From contig JBAYGT010000006.1 in the NCBI GenBank assembly GCA_041666525.1, forward strand, positions 66,294 through 130,293: 64,000 nt of DNA. The letters are read 5' to 3'. The notes under the pieces are model-generated. The model saw nothing but the letters and a program-made list of their open reading frames with translations. It had not been told where the DNA came from and searched no databases. The stretch is from JBAXTZ01 sp041666525 (GTDB lineage: Bacteria; Bacillota; Negativicutes; JBAXTZ01). Position numbers and translations under genes: made by a program. Shown piece by piece: positions 28,565 through 37,377 of the stretch; the first letter of the stretch is position 1; each line of letters opens with the position of its first letter.

Positions 28565-28656
28565 AAAACAAAAAAGCCTCGCAATTGCTCGCGAGACATT
28601 TTTGAGGAGAGAGTCTATATTGTATGCGAATTTACAAATTAATCTGTATTTGATAT
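28565..28656 (-). ncRNA. Candidate CU-rich small RNA, copy B
   Basis: This lies in a 302-bp gap between divergent genes, so it is not needed as a terminator of a neighbouring gene. Read on the minus strand, the block CAATATAGA, CTCTCTCCTC, AAAAAT (28598-28622) is followed by a 7-bp stem GTCTCGC / GCGAGGC (28597-28591 and 28582-28576, one T-G pair) and six T. It matches copy A at 18.4 kb with only two single-base indels in the block. An extended -10 TGC-TATAAT lies on the minus strand at 28668-28663, which predicts an RNA of about 90 nt starting near 28656. The rest of the gap holds only AT-rich sequence and a repeated ATGTGTCA (plus strand, about 28687-28705). Confidence 0.5.
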
Positions 28657-28662
28657 GAGCTA

Positions 28663-28671
28663 ATTATAGCA
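28663..28671 (-). promoter_or_regulatory. Extended -10 promoter for candidate small RNA B
   Basis: On the minus strand TGC precedes TATAAT (28668-28663). No good -35 hexamer lies 16-18 bp upstream; a TTGACA lies 21 bp upstream, which is too far for a normal spacer. Confidence 0.4.
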
Positions 28672-28813
28672 CGGTTTCAGCCAAAGATGTGTCAAAAATG
28701 TGTCATAACGACAAAAGATTTGTGAAATAGTGATATTAGGATAGTCATCGCTCATGTCATCGCTTATAATGAATCGAAAAATCAGTATTAATTGGGATGA
28801 ATGGTAGCAAACA

Positions 28814-29419
28814 ATGAAAACAATAACCAAAATTAATAATAACACTTTGTATCAAGACGAGTTTTTTGAAAGAATCAATGTCGTTGCAAAAGTCGTTGCT
28901 ACGGCCGTATTTAGCGGTTGCCGGTTTAGGGGTTGTGATTTTAGCGATTCGTTGTTTGGCGATTGTGAATTTCGTAATTGCTGGTTTGAGAATTGTAAAA
29001 TGAATTTATGGCGGTTATCGGGCAGTGAATTTGCCGGTTGTGAATTTACGGACTGTGACATGACGGGTATAGATTGGACTGCGGCTAGTTTGCCAAAACT
29101 GCGATTGTGCTGTCCGTTGACCTTTACCGGTTGCCGATTGGATCATGGCTCGTTCATCGGATTGGATTTGCAGGAACTCCGGGCAACGGATTGTCAGTTA
29201 AGAGAAACTGATTTTCGTAGCGCGTTATTGCGGCAGTCGGTTTTCGAAAATTGCGATTTTTCAAACAGCCTGTTTGGAAACACGGACCTGCGGGGGGCGG
29301 ATTTTTCCGGCGCTCGCAATTACTTGATAAATCTTGCCGGAAACAAGTGCCAAAATGCCAAATTTTCATTGCCGGAAGCCTTGAATTTGTTGACATCAAG
29401 CGGTGTGAACATCTTGTAG
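28814..29419 (+). CDS. Pentapeptide repeat protein, Qnr-like
   Basis: A 201-residue protein made largely of A(D/N)LXX-type pentapeptides, for example CRFRGCDFSDSLFGDCEF and, later, CDFSNSLFGNTDLRGADFSG. Two repeat blocks (about 35-75 and 108-170) are separated by a break around TFTGCRLDHG. The C-terminal FSLPEALNLL motif is shared with the chromosomal Qnr-like family. Such proteins fold as right-handed quadrilateral beta-helices that mimic DNA, and some protect gyrase from quinolones; activity here is not shown. No strong ribosome binding site precedes the ATG. It is rich in Cys. Its only close neighbour is a signalling gene 155 bp downstream with its own promoter. Confidence 0.8.
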   Translation: MKTITKINNNTLYQDEFFERINVVAKVVATAVFSGCRFRGCDFSDSLFGDCEFRNCWFENCKMNLWRLSGSEFAGCEFTDCDMTGIDWTAASLPKLRLCCPLTFTGCRLDHGSFIGLDLQELRATDCQLRETDFRSALLRQSVFENCDFSNSLFGNTDLRGADFSGARNYLINLAGNKCQNAKFSLPEALNLLTSSGVNIL

Positions 29420-29483
29420 CAAATATGGGTGAAAAGGCAGCAATTGACACGAGTAAATTTTATACAAAATATACTTCATAATG

Positions 29484-29492
29484 TGATATAAT
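29484..29492 (+). promoter_or_regulatory. Extended -10 promoter of the GGDEF/HD-GYP gene
   Basis: TGA-TATAAT at 29484-29492 forms an extended -10. A perfect TTGACA at 29444-29449 lies too far away to pair with it and could instead serve AAATAT, 17 bp downstream of it. The leader to the ATG is about 75 nt; I see no recognisable c-di-GMP riboswitch in it. Confidence 0.5.
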
Positions 29493-29574
29493 AGTGTAAC
29501 TTTCCCCTGTCGGTTTTTTCACGGTGGTCGGCGGCGCGGGTTATTTTAATTGAGTTGATGAAAGCAAAAAATGT

Positions 29575-32445
29575 ATGAATAATAATGAAAAGAACAATAA
29601 AGATTGTCCCGCCAGAAGCAACGCTCAATATCGGGCGTTGTTCGAACAAGCGCCGGTAGCGATATTTGAATTTGTTATCCGTGATATGTGGAAAGCCGTT
29701 GACGATTTACGCAAGCAAAATATCGAAGATATTGGTGAATATTGCAAGAAACAGCCTGGATTTGTCGAACGGTTGAGCAAAGGCTGCCGAATAATCCGCG
29801 CCAATAAAAAAGCCGTTGATTTGTTTGAGGCTGCCAATGAAAATAAATTAATTACGAGGTTTGATCCGACTGCCGGCAGTAAGAGCGCCGCGCAGTTTAC
29901 GGCTAATTTATTGCGGATAATCAACGGCGAAACTAATTTTACTTTCAATGGCCGCGAACTGCACACAATTAAACACAAACGCGTGATTGTTGACATTTCC
30001 TATGCGGTAAATACCGAAAATCGGGACTATCTGTACGTGACGATGCAAGACGTTACCGCACGCGTTGAGGTAGCAAAAAAGCTCAAAAAAAGCGAAAATT
30101 TATATCATCGCCTGTTCGAAAATTCTCCGGTTGCGCTCTGGCAGATGGATGTCAGAGCGGTTATTGAGAGCCTCGATGAGCTAAAAGCCGGTGGAATAAA
30201 AGATGTGGCAAGTTATCTTGCAAAAAACAAGACGCTGGTGAATGAGACTGTTTTACCTAAAATTAAAGTAGTGGATGTTAATGCCGCGGCGATTGCGTTG
30301 CATAAGGCCGATAGCCGTCAACATCTGATTGATAATTTCGCACGTATTTATACGCAGCCGGATGTAACAGAGTTGATTTTTTATAAACTTATTTTACCGT
30401 TTTGGCTGGGCGAAGCCACTTTAATTGCCGCAGATGTGCACACTTTTACTTTAAAAGAAGAAAAAATTGCCGTTCGTATTGAAGGCAGTGTTACGGACTT
30501 GCAAAAGCAAATCCTGGTAATCGGGTTTGTAAATATGAATGAGCAAGAGCTGCTGCGCAAGGAGTTGCAGACCGCGAACGCGACATTGAAGCAAAACGTC
30601 AGTGAGCGTGAAGCGCAGCTGGAATTGTCGCTGCAAAATTATAAATGCCTGGTATATGAACTCGATGCGATATTGGCAGCACTACCGGTAGCGTTGCTGG
30701 TGAAGAACAAACACAGTGTCATTACCAGGGTCAATAAATATTATTTGGACTTATACGCGCAGAAAAAAGAACAAGTGCTTGGCAAAACCGGCTATGAAGG
30801 CAGTAGCGAGCAAGAACGGGCAGAAAGTTTGGCGCAAGACCAGTTGATTTTAAAAAACAATTTTTCTTTGAACAGCTATGAACTGACCGCACACACCGCA
30901 ACTGGTGATTATTCGCTGCAGTTAAGCAAACTGCCGTTTTATGATATCAACGGCAAAGCCCAGGGAATAATTTCGGTTGCCAGCGATGTTACCGATTTGT
31001 TAAATACCAAAAAAGCACTGCTGGAGGGTGAGCGCCGTTTTCGGGCAATCTTTGAACAGGCGGCGTTTGGCATGGCGGTTTGTGAAACGGAAACCGGAAA
31101 ATTTGTTGAAGTAAATAAGTTTTATTGTGATATGCTCGGGTTTAGCGTGGATGAATTGCTGCAAATGAGCTGGCGCGATGTGACCCGGGCGGACGAGCAA
31201 AGTATTGACGATGCTAAAAGCCGGTTGTTGACCGAGGGTAAACTGGATAAGTTTGAAATTGAAAAGCACTATATTTGCAAAAATGGTCAGGAAATATTGG
31301 CGCGGGTCACTTGTTCACCATTATGGAACGAAACGGATAGTTCAAACAAACACTATCATATCTCATTTGTAGAAGACGTTACTGAGCGTAAACAGCATGA
31401 AGAGCGAATCAGTTTTCTCAGCTATAATGATGTCTTGACCGATTTGTATAACCGCAACTTTTTCGAGATGGAATTTGAGCGTCTGAACGCCGCCCAGCAG
31501 TTGCCATTGTCGATTATAATGACGGACATCAACAATCTTAAACTGGTTAACGATGTATTTGGACATGCTGTTGGCGATCAGTTGCTGGTGACTGGCGCCA
31601 AAATAATAAAAAAAATGTGCCGCGACGGGGATATTGTTGTGCGTTATGGCGGGGATGAGTTTGTAGTATTGTTGCCGAACTGCACACAGGCGGTAGCGGA
31701 GAAGATCGTTGGCCGGATTAATGATTGTTTTGCCGCCACCGAAATAAGCGGTTTACCGCTTAGTATTTCGGTTGGTATTGCTGTAAAAATCAATCCCGAG
31801 CAGGATGCAAATTATACTTTGACGATTGCTGAAGACCGGATGTATCAGGATAAAATGGATCGCGCTGAAGCTGTGCTTGATCAAACAGTTGAGGCGCTGG
31901 AACGTATTCTCTATACGCGCGACTATCAGACCCAGCAGCATGTTGCGCGAACCGGAAAAATTTGTGAGGCGTTTGGCAAGTATCTGGAACTGGCGCCGGA
32001 AATAATACTGGATTTAGTCAATTTGGCGCGGATGCATGATATTGGCAAGATTGCTGTCCCAGAGTCAGTTTTGAAGAAAGAACACAAACTTACCCCTAAG
32101 GAATGGGAAACGGTAGCCCGTCATTCTGAAATCGGTTACAAGATAATTGCCGCTTTTCGCGGCCAACGTTACAAAAATGCCGAGGCGGTGTTGTTGCATC
32201 ACGAACATTGGGATGGATCGGGATATCCGAAAGGGCTGGAAGGTGAAGAAATTCCTTTTGTTTGCCGGGTGCTGGCGATAATTGACGCTTACGATGCTAT
32301 GACCAATGATCGGCCATACCGCGCGACGATCAGCAAAGAATTGGCAGTTGCCGAATTGCAGTTGTGCGCCGGTGCACAGTTTGACCCGGAGCTGGTTGCA
32401 AAATTTGTGGCGTTTCTCGATTCCGAATTATATCCATATAATTAA
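29575..32445 (+). CDS. Multi-PAS GGDEF and HD-GYP domain signalling protein
   Basis: A 956-residue soluble protein. The N-terminal 600 residues hold about four PAS-like modules; one begins near SENLYHRLFENSPVALWQMD and one near GERRFRAIFEQAAFGMAV. A GGDEF domain follows with the intact motif YGGDEFVVLLP (about 691). The C-terminal HD-GYP domain has HDIGKIAVPE (about 821) and HHEHWDGSGYP (about 876). The protein could both make and degrade cyclic di-GMP, or one domain may only be regulatory. No EAL domain or membrane helices are seen. It is transcribed alone and ends at a strong terminator. Confidence 0.88.
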   Translation: MNNNEKNNKDCPARSNAQYRALFEQAPVAIFEFVIRDMWKAVDDLRKQNIEDIGEYCKKQPGFVERLSKGCRIIRANKKAVDLFEAANENKLITRFDPTAGSKSAAQFTANLLRIINGETNFTFNGRELHTIKHKRVIVDISYAVNTENRDYLYVTMQDVTARVEVAKKLKKSENLYHRLFENSPVALWQMDVRAVIESLDELKAGGIKDVASYLAKNKTLVNETVLPKIKVVDVNAAAIALHKADSRQHLIDNFARIYTQPDVTELIFYKLILPFWLGEATLIAADVHTFTLKEEKIAVRIEGSVTDLQKQILVIGFVNMNEQELLRKELQTANATLKQNVSEREAQLELSLQNYKCLVYELDAILAALPVALLVKNKHSVITRVNKYYLDLYAQKKEQVLGKTGYEGSSEQERAESLAQDQLILKNNFSLNSYELTAHTATGDYSLQLSKLPFYDINGKAQGIISVASDVTDLLNTKKALLEGERRFRAIFEQAAFGMAVCETETGKFVEVNKFYCDMLGFSVDELLQMSWRDVTRADEQSIDDAKSRLLTEGKLDKFEIEKHYICKNGQEILARVTCSPLWNETDSSNKHYHISFVEDVTERKQHEERISFLSYNDVLTDLYNRNFFEMEFERLNAAQQLPLSIIMTDINNLKLVNDVFGHAVGDQLLVTGAKIIKKMCRDGDIVVRYGGDEFVVLLPNCTQAVAEKIVGRINDCFAATEISGLPLSISVGIAVKINPEQDANYTLTIAEDRMYQDKMDRAEAVLDQTVEALERILYTRDYQTQQHVARTGKICEAFGKYLELAPEIILDLVNLARMHDIGKIAVPESVLKKEHKLTPKEWETVARHSEIGYKIIAAFRGQRYKNAEAVLLHHEHWDGSGYPKGLEGEEIPFVCRVLAIIDAYDAMTNDRPYRATISKELAVAELQLCAGAQFDPELVAKFVAFLDSELYPYN

Positions 32446-32460
32446 ATGCTGAAAATTGGA

Positions 32461-32506
32461 AATAATCTTGTTGCAGAGGGCTTTGCAGCAGGATTATTTT
32501 TGTTTT
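32461..32506 (+). terminator. Terminator after the GGDEF/HD-GYP gene
   Basis: AATAATCTTGTTGCA (32461-32475) pairs fully with TGCAGCAGGATTATT (32484-32498), including two wobble pairs, with an 8-nt loop and a T-rich tail. Confidence 0.88.
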
Positions 32507-32560
32507 TGTTGAATAATAATATATAGTAGAGAACTATAAAACCTTATTACTGGAGGAAAC

Positions 32561-33652
32561 TTGAGAAAATTTAATATATTGGCAATTGTGGTTGTGGTTA
32601 TTATTGTGCTGATAATCAGCGGTTGCGGCAGCCCAAAGGCTCAACCGATGCCAACGGCGGTGCCGGTAAAAACTGCCAAAGCCGTAAAAAAAGATGTGCC
32701 GGTTGAAGTAAAGACAATCGGACACGTTGAGGCGCTTAATACTGTAAATATCACGCCGCGGGTTACCGGCAAGATAATTGCTTTTAAATTCAAATCAGGC
32801 GATATGGTCAACAGTAACGACCTTATTGCCGTCATTGATCCGCAACCGTTTGAAATTGCGGTAGCTCAGGCGCAGGCTAATATCGACAAAATTTACGCTC
32901 AACAACAATTTGCTGCACTCGAATATACACGCAATCAGCCGCTGCTGGCGGCGGGCGCAATTACCAGTGAAGCGCTGTCTCAATTAAAGTCGCAAGCCGA
33001 TTTTTCTGCAGCTGATCTGGTGACCGCAAAAACGCAAATGGAGCAAGCAAAAATTAATTTGGGATATTGTTATTTACGTTCGCCGCTCGCCGGGAAAATG
33101 GGTGACCGGCTGATTGATGTTGGCAACATTGTTACGGCAAACAGCTCGATACTTACTACTGTTAATCAATTTCAACCGCTACATGTTACTTTTTTTGCGC
33201 CGGAACGCTATGTAAATCAGATAAACGAGGCATTCAAGCAGGGAACGGTGCCGGTGAGCGCCAACGATGATAAAGAACGAAAAATCGCCAGCGGCAAACT
33301 GGTTTTTATCGATAACGTCATCAACAAAACAGCGGGAACGATTCAGTTGAAAGCTGAATTCGCCAATAATCCCGTGAAGTTGGTTCCCGGCCAGTATGTT
33401 ACAGCCGTTGCTTCGATTAGTGTTTTAAAAGCGGCGCTCACGGTTCCGTCCGCGGCACTGCAGCCGCTTAATAATGGCGGCGTGGTGTTTACAGTGGAAA
33501 CTGATAATAAAGTCAAAATGCATACGGTTAAAATTGTGCAATATTATGGCGACGATGTAGTAATTACCGGCGACATCCAAGCCGGTCAAACGGTAGTCGT
33601 TGACGGACAACTTAATTTGCGCGATGGCGCGCTGGTAAAAACACAACCATAA
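32561..33652 (+). CDS. RND efflux periplasmic adaptor lipoprotein
   Basis: A 363-residue MFP-family adaptor. The start is a TTG at 32561, 5 nt after GGAGG. A lipoprotein signal ends in LIISGCG, so the mature protein is anchored at a Cys. The two lipoyl halves (VTGKIIAFKFKSGDMV and LRSPLAGKMGDRLIDVGNIV) flank a short helical hairpin with YTRNQPLLAAGAIT, and the C-terminal beta-barrel and membrane-proximal domains follow. It forms a tripartite pump with the RND permease 16 bp downstream; the outer-membrane channel is encoded elsewhere. Confidence 0.9.
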   Translation: MRKFNILAIVVVVIIVLIISGCGSPKAQPMPTAVPVKTAKAVKKDVPVEVKTIGHVEALNTVNITPRVTGKIIAFKFKSGDMVNSNDLIAVIDPQPFEIAVAQAQANIDKIYAQQQFAALEYTRNQPLLAAGAITSEALSQLKSQADFSAADLVTAKTQMEQAKINLGYCYLRSPLAGKMGDRLIDVGNIVTANSSILTTVNQFQPLHVTFFAPERYVNQINEAFKQGTVPVSANDDKERKIASGKLVFIDNVINKTAGTIQLKAEFANNPVKLVPGQYVTAVASISVLKAALTVPSAALQPLNNGGVVFTVETDNKVKMHTVKIVQYYGDDVVITGDIQAGQTVVVDGQLNLRDGALVKTQP

Positions 33653-33668
33653 ATACAAGGAGCGCTAG

Positions 33669-36600
33669 ATGTCAGAAATATTTATCCGCCGGCCGGTAGC
33701 CACTGTATTATTGACGTTGTGTTTACTGCTGTTTGGTTTGATGAGTGCATTTCAGATGCCGATTAATAATCTGCCGAATGTCGAATATCCTACGATTCGG
33801 ATTTCGGCAGCGCTGCCGGGCGCTAATTCCGAAACGATGGCGGCCTCAGTTGCGTTGCCGCTGGAAAAACAGTTTTCGCAAATTGACGGTGTAGATTCGA
33901 TGTTGTCGAGTAGCACTCAGGGCAACACTACAATAACGATAGTTTTTTCCTTGTCGCGTGATATTGACGCTGCGGCGCAGGACGTTAACGCTGCGATATC
34001 AGCGGCTGCCAAGCAATTGCCGCCGGGAATGACGTCGCCACCGTCGTTAAAAAAAATCAATCCCTCGGAACAACCGGTAATGTATTTGTCGTTTTCGTCG
34101 AACTCAATTCCGCTACCGGACATTTATAAATATATCGATACTTATGTATCCGGAACGGTAGCCTCGATGCCGGGAGTATCTGAGGTCAATGTCTATGGTG
34201 GTAAAAAACCGGCGGTGCGGATCAAAATTAATCCGTTTAAAACTGCGGGGCTAGGTATCGGAACTGCCGATATCACAACCGCTACCGCTGGTACCAACGT
34301 AAATTCGCCGGCCGGTACCCAAAACGGCACCAATTATATTTTTGACATTGACGCTAATGATTCACTGCAGAATGCTAAACAATTTGGACAGGTAGTGGTT
34401 GCAGCAACTGCTGCTGGCAATACCAAACTTTCTGATGTCGCAACAGTCAAGGATAGTGTGGAAAACGAAAATTCAGTCATTCGTTTTGCGACCAAAAACA
34501 ATGTGACCCCGGGAATAATGGTGGCAATTTCTAAACAGCCGGGTGCAAATATTGTGCAAGTAGCCGATGAAGTTAATGCCAAATTGCCGGAAATTCGCCG
34601 CAATATTCCCCAGGCGATTTTGATTGACACACTCAACGACCAATCATTGTTCGTGCGCGATTCAGTGCGCGATGTTTTCAACACGCTGATTTTAGCGCTG
34701 TTGCTGGTTGTTGCGGTAGTGTTCGTATTCCTCGGGCAGGCACGGGCAACGCTCATTCCGGCGATTGCCGCGCCGTTATCATTGATTGGAACATTTTCGG
34801 TAATGTATGCTTGCGGGTTTAGTTTGAACAACCTGTCGTTGATGGCCTTGACGTTAGCGGTTGGCTTCGTAGTTGACGACGCGATTGTTGTTATGGAAAA
34901 CATTTTTCGGCGGATTGAGCTGGGTGAAAATGTCCTAGACGCTTCAATCCGCGGTTCAAAAGAAATATTTTCGACCGTGGTAACTATGACGGTGTCGCTG
35001 GTAGTGGTGTTTTTACCGATAATGTTGATGAGCGGCATCGTCGGGCGTTTGTTTCGCGAATTTGCCATCAGCATCGGTGTGGCAATTCTTATTTCCGGCG
35101 CATTGTCATTGATGTTAACGCCGATGATGTGCAACCGGATTCTAAAAGCCGGGCATCAACAACCGACCAGGTTGCAAAAATGGTTTGACAGTATTTTCGA
35201 CCGAACCGTGGCCTTTTACGGGCGTATGCTGACGGTTACGCTTAACAGAAAACGCAGCGTTATGGTGTTTGTAGTGCTGGTTTGTATTGGTACCGGATTA
35301 ATAGCCACTTTTATCGGTAAAGGGTTCATTCCGACGCAGGATCAGAGCTTTTTTATGATTAATATCAAGGCGCCTGAGTGGACTTCTTATGATTATATCG
35401 ATAAACACGTTCAGGCGGTCGCCGACATTGTTCGTAAAAATGATGATGTGGATAAAATATCAATGGTTTCCGGAAACGGTGATCCGACCAGCGGTCAGAT
35501 AATGGTGCGGTTAAAATCACTTGATCAGCGCAAACACAGCGTGGACGATATTATCAAACAATTGCGTCCGCAACTGGCAAACGTTGCCGGAGTGCGAGCT
35601 ATTCCTATCAATCCGCCGTCGATTCCGACTGGCGGCCGCAGTTCGCCGACTACCGGACAGTTTACGCTGTATTGTCCTGATTTAAACCAACTTTACAAAG
35701 CTACGACAGATATGCAAAAAGCGATGAGCGAATTGCCATCGGTAACAGATATTGATTCTGATTTGCAGCTACGGCAGCCGAAGTTGCAGGTGCAGATTGA
35801 TTATGAAAAAACCGCGGCGGTAAAATTAACGGTAAAACAAGTCATGGATGCCTTATATTCGGCTTTTGGCCCCAAGTATCTCACGCAAATTTATGCACCG
35901 AGTGATGAGTACAACGTCTATCTTGAGGCAGATAATGCGTTGCAAAATGATCCGCGGCTGTTGGAAAACATTTATATCAAAAACAGCAATGGCGATATGA
36001 TACCGATTTTGGCAGTTGCAACGGTAAATAATGTTACCGCGGCAATCAGTGTTAATCATGTTGGCCAGTTACCGTCTTGCACGATATTCTTCAATTCGAC
36101 CAAAGGCCAGGACGTAAGCGGTGCTTTGAACGATATCAGTGCACTTGCAGCGAAAACTATTCCTGTTGCCGTCGGCTGGAGGTTTGAAGGTGACTCCGGC
36201 AGCTTTCTGTCATCGTTTTCCAATCTGGGAATATTACTCTTGATAACTATTTTCATAATTTATGTAGTCTTGGGCATTCTTTATGAAAGCTATATTCATC
36301 CGCTGACGATTCTGACCGCACTGCCGCTCGCCGGGTTTGGTGCGTTGCTAAGCCTGTGGATTTGCGGCAAGACACTGGATATTTATGCTTATGTCGGAAT
36401 TATTATGTTGGTTGGTTTGGTTAAGAAAAATGGTATTATGATGGTGGATTTTGCTGTGCAATTGGAGAAGGAAAACAATCTTTCGCCGCACGAATCAATA
36501 TATCAGGCCTGTATGATCCGGTTCCGGCCGATTATGATGACAACGATGGCGGCGTTACTCGGATCCCTGCCGCTGGCCTTTGGCCTCGGCGCCGGTGGCG

Positions 36601-36731
36601 ATGCCCGTCAGACTATGGGTATCGCAGTTGTTGGTGGCCTGTTGTTTTCGCAGGTGTTTACACTGTTGATTACGCCAGTGTTTTATTTGGTATTTGACAA
36701 ACTTCAACAGCGGTTGAATCGAAAAAATTAA
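33669..36731 (+). CDS. RND efflux permease (AcrB/MdtB superfamily)
   Basis: A 1020-residue HAE1-type resistance-nodulation-division pump. It begins with the family sequence MSEIFIRRPVATVLLT, has the large periplasmic loops after helix 1 and helix 7, and the conserved AVGFVVDDAIVVMENI in helix 4 with the proton-relay Asp pair. Later motifs include FIPTQDQ, GLVKKNGIMMVDFA and FRPIMMTTMAALLGSLPLA. It exports drugs or metabolites driven by the proton gradient. The ATG follows AAGGAGC. The 13-bp gap to the next gene suggests co-transcription, although that gene has no obvious link to efflux. Confidence 0.92.
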   Translation: MSEIFIRRPVATVLLTLCLLLFGLMSAFQMPINNLPNVEYPTIRISAALPGANSETMAASVALPLEKQFSQIDGVDSMLSSSTQGNTTITIVFSLSRDIDAAAQDVNAAISAAAKQLPPGMTSPPSLKKINPSEQPVMYLSFSSNSIPLPDIYKYIDTYVSGTVASMPGVSEVNVYGGKKPAVRIKINPFKTAGLGIGTADITTATAGTNVNSPAGTQNGTNYIFDIDANDSLQNAKQFGQVVVAATAAGNTKLSDVATVKDSVENENSVIRFATKNNVTPGIMVAISKQPGANIVQVADEVNAKLPEIRRNIPQAILIDTLNDQSLFVRDSVRDVFNTLILALLLVVAVVFVFLGQARATLIPAIAAPLSLIGTFSVMYACGFSLNNLSLMALTLAVGFVVDDAIVVMENIFRRIELGENVLDASIRGSKEIFSTVVTMTVSLVVVFLPIMLMSGIVGRLFREFAISIGVAILISGALSLMLTPMMCNRILKAGHQQPTRLQKWFDSIFDRTVAFYGRMLTVTLNRKRSVMVFVVLVCIGTGLIATFIGKGFIPTQDQSFFMINIKAPEWTSYDYIDKHVQAVADIVRKNDDVDKISMVSGNGDPTSGQIMVRLKSLDQRKHSVDDIIKQLRPQLANVAGVRAIPINPPSIPTGGRSSPTTGQFTLYCPDLNQLYKATTDMQKAMSELPSVTDIDSDLQLRQPKLQVQIDYEKTAAVKLTVKQVMDALYSAFGPKYLTQIYAPSDEYNVYLEADNALQNDPRLLENIYIKNSNGDMIPILAVATVNNVTAAISVNHVGQLPSCTIFFNSTKGQDVSGALNDISALAAKTIPVAVGWRFEGDSGSFLSSFSNLGILLLITIFIIYVVLGILYESYIHPLTILTALPLAGFGALLSLWICGKTLDIYAYVGIIMLVGLVKKNGIMMVDFAVQLEKENNLSPHESIYQACMIRFRPIMMTTMAALLGSLPLAFGLGAGGDARQTMGIAVVGGLLFSQVFTLLITPVFYLVFDKLQQRLNRKN

Positions 36732-36744
36732 TTTAGGAGGCAGC

Positions 36745-37311
36745 ATGGAGTTTCGTTACGATCCGTGGCAAAATCTTAAAACCAAAAACGGTTTTAATGC
36801 CGATGAAATCATTTCCGGAATTCAAAAGAGCATTCGCCGGGGGCTGGTAGATGATGCGGTATTAATCGCTTGGGAAATGTATGTCACCAGTGAAGAAATG
36901 GAAGAATATCTTTGGAAACGGCTGCAGGTTATCAGTGTTGAAGATATCGGTTTTGGCGATACCAATGCGCCGGTATTAATCAGAACACTTAACGAAATGC
37001 GCCGCGAATACAGTTTTAGCGCGCCGGATCGGCCGCTGTTTTTCGTGCATGCTATCCGCTATTTATGCAAATGCCATAAAGACCGTTCCAGCGATATGTT
37101 GCGGAATATTGTCGAGAAAGAATTTGCGGCGGGCAAACGACCGGAAATTCGTGACTATATGCTGGATATGCACACCAAACGCGGTCAGGAATTAAATCGT
37201 GACGTTCGTTATTTTCTCGATGTTGCAAGCGTCGTCGAGCCGTTGCTCGAAGGCGCGCATGATGAGTATCTGCCGCGGTTGCACCGGCTTATTGATGAAG
37301 AGCTGGAGTAG
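36745..37311 (+). CDS. Stand-alone RarA/MgsA C-terminal-like protein
   Basis: A 188-residue soluble helical protein with no ATPase domain. The stretch IISGIQKSIRRGLVDDAVLIAWEM followed by LWKRLQVISVEDIGFGD closely resembles the helical C-terminal part of RarA (MgsA/WRNIP1), the region after the AAA+ domain that forms the tetramer, where QKSIRGxDxDAAL and ASEDVGLAD are typical. Only this part is present. GGAGGC precedes the ATG. Such free-standing versions may work with a separate clamp-loader-like ATPase, but the function is unknown. The aminotransferase downstream has its own promoter. Confidence 0.65.
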   Translation: MEFRYDPWQNLKTKNGFNADEIISGIQKSIRRGLVDDAVLIAWEMYVTSEEMEEYLWKRLQVISVEDIGFGDTNAPVLIRTLNEMRREYSFSAPDRPLFFVHAIRYLCKCHKDRSSDMLRNIVEKEFAAGKRPEIRDYMLDMHTKRGQELNRDVRYFLDVASVVEPLLEGAHDEYLPRLHRLIDEELE

Positions 37312-37316
37312 GCTTA

Positions 37317-37346
37317 TTGCTAGTTGCGGTGTTTTTAAGTTATAAT
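37317..37346 (+). promoter_or_regulatory. Promoter of the aminotransferase gene
   Basis: TTGCTA (37317-37322) and TATAAT (37341-37346) are separated by 18 bp, about 30 bp upstream of the GTG start. Confidence 0.6.
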
Positions 37347-37377
37347 AATCTAACTTTTCTCAAAAAGGAGTAACGAA

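Noticed and set aside
29493..29574. Possible cyclic di-GMP riboswitch in the leader of the GGDEF/HD-GYP gene
   Set aside because: The conserved GEMM core sequences are absent and the leader is too short.
34334..35134. 266-codon frame antisense to the RND permease
   Set aside because: It lies wholly inside a well-supported RND gene, has no ribosome binding site and shows a low-complexity shadow composition.
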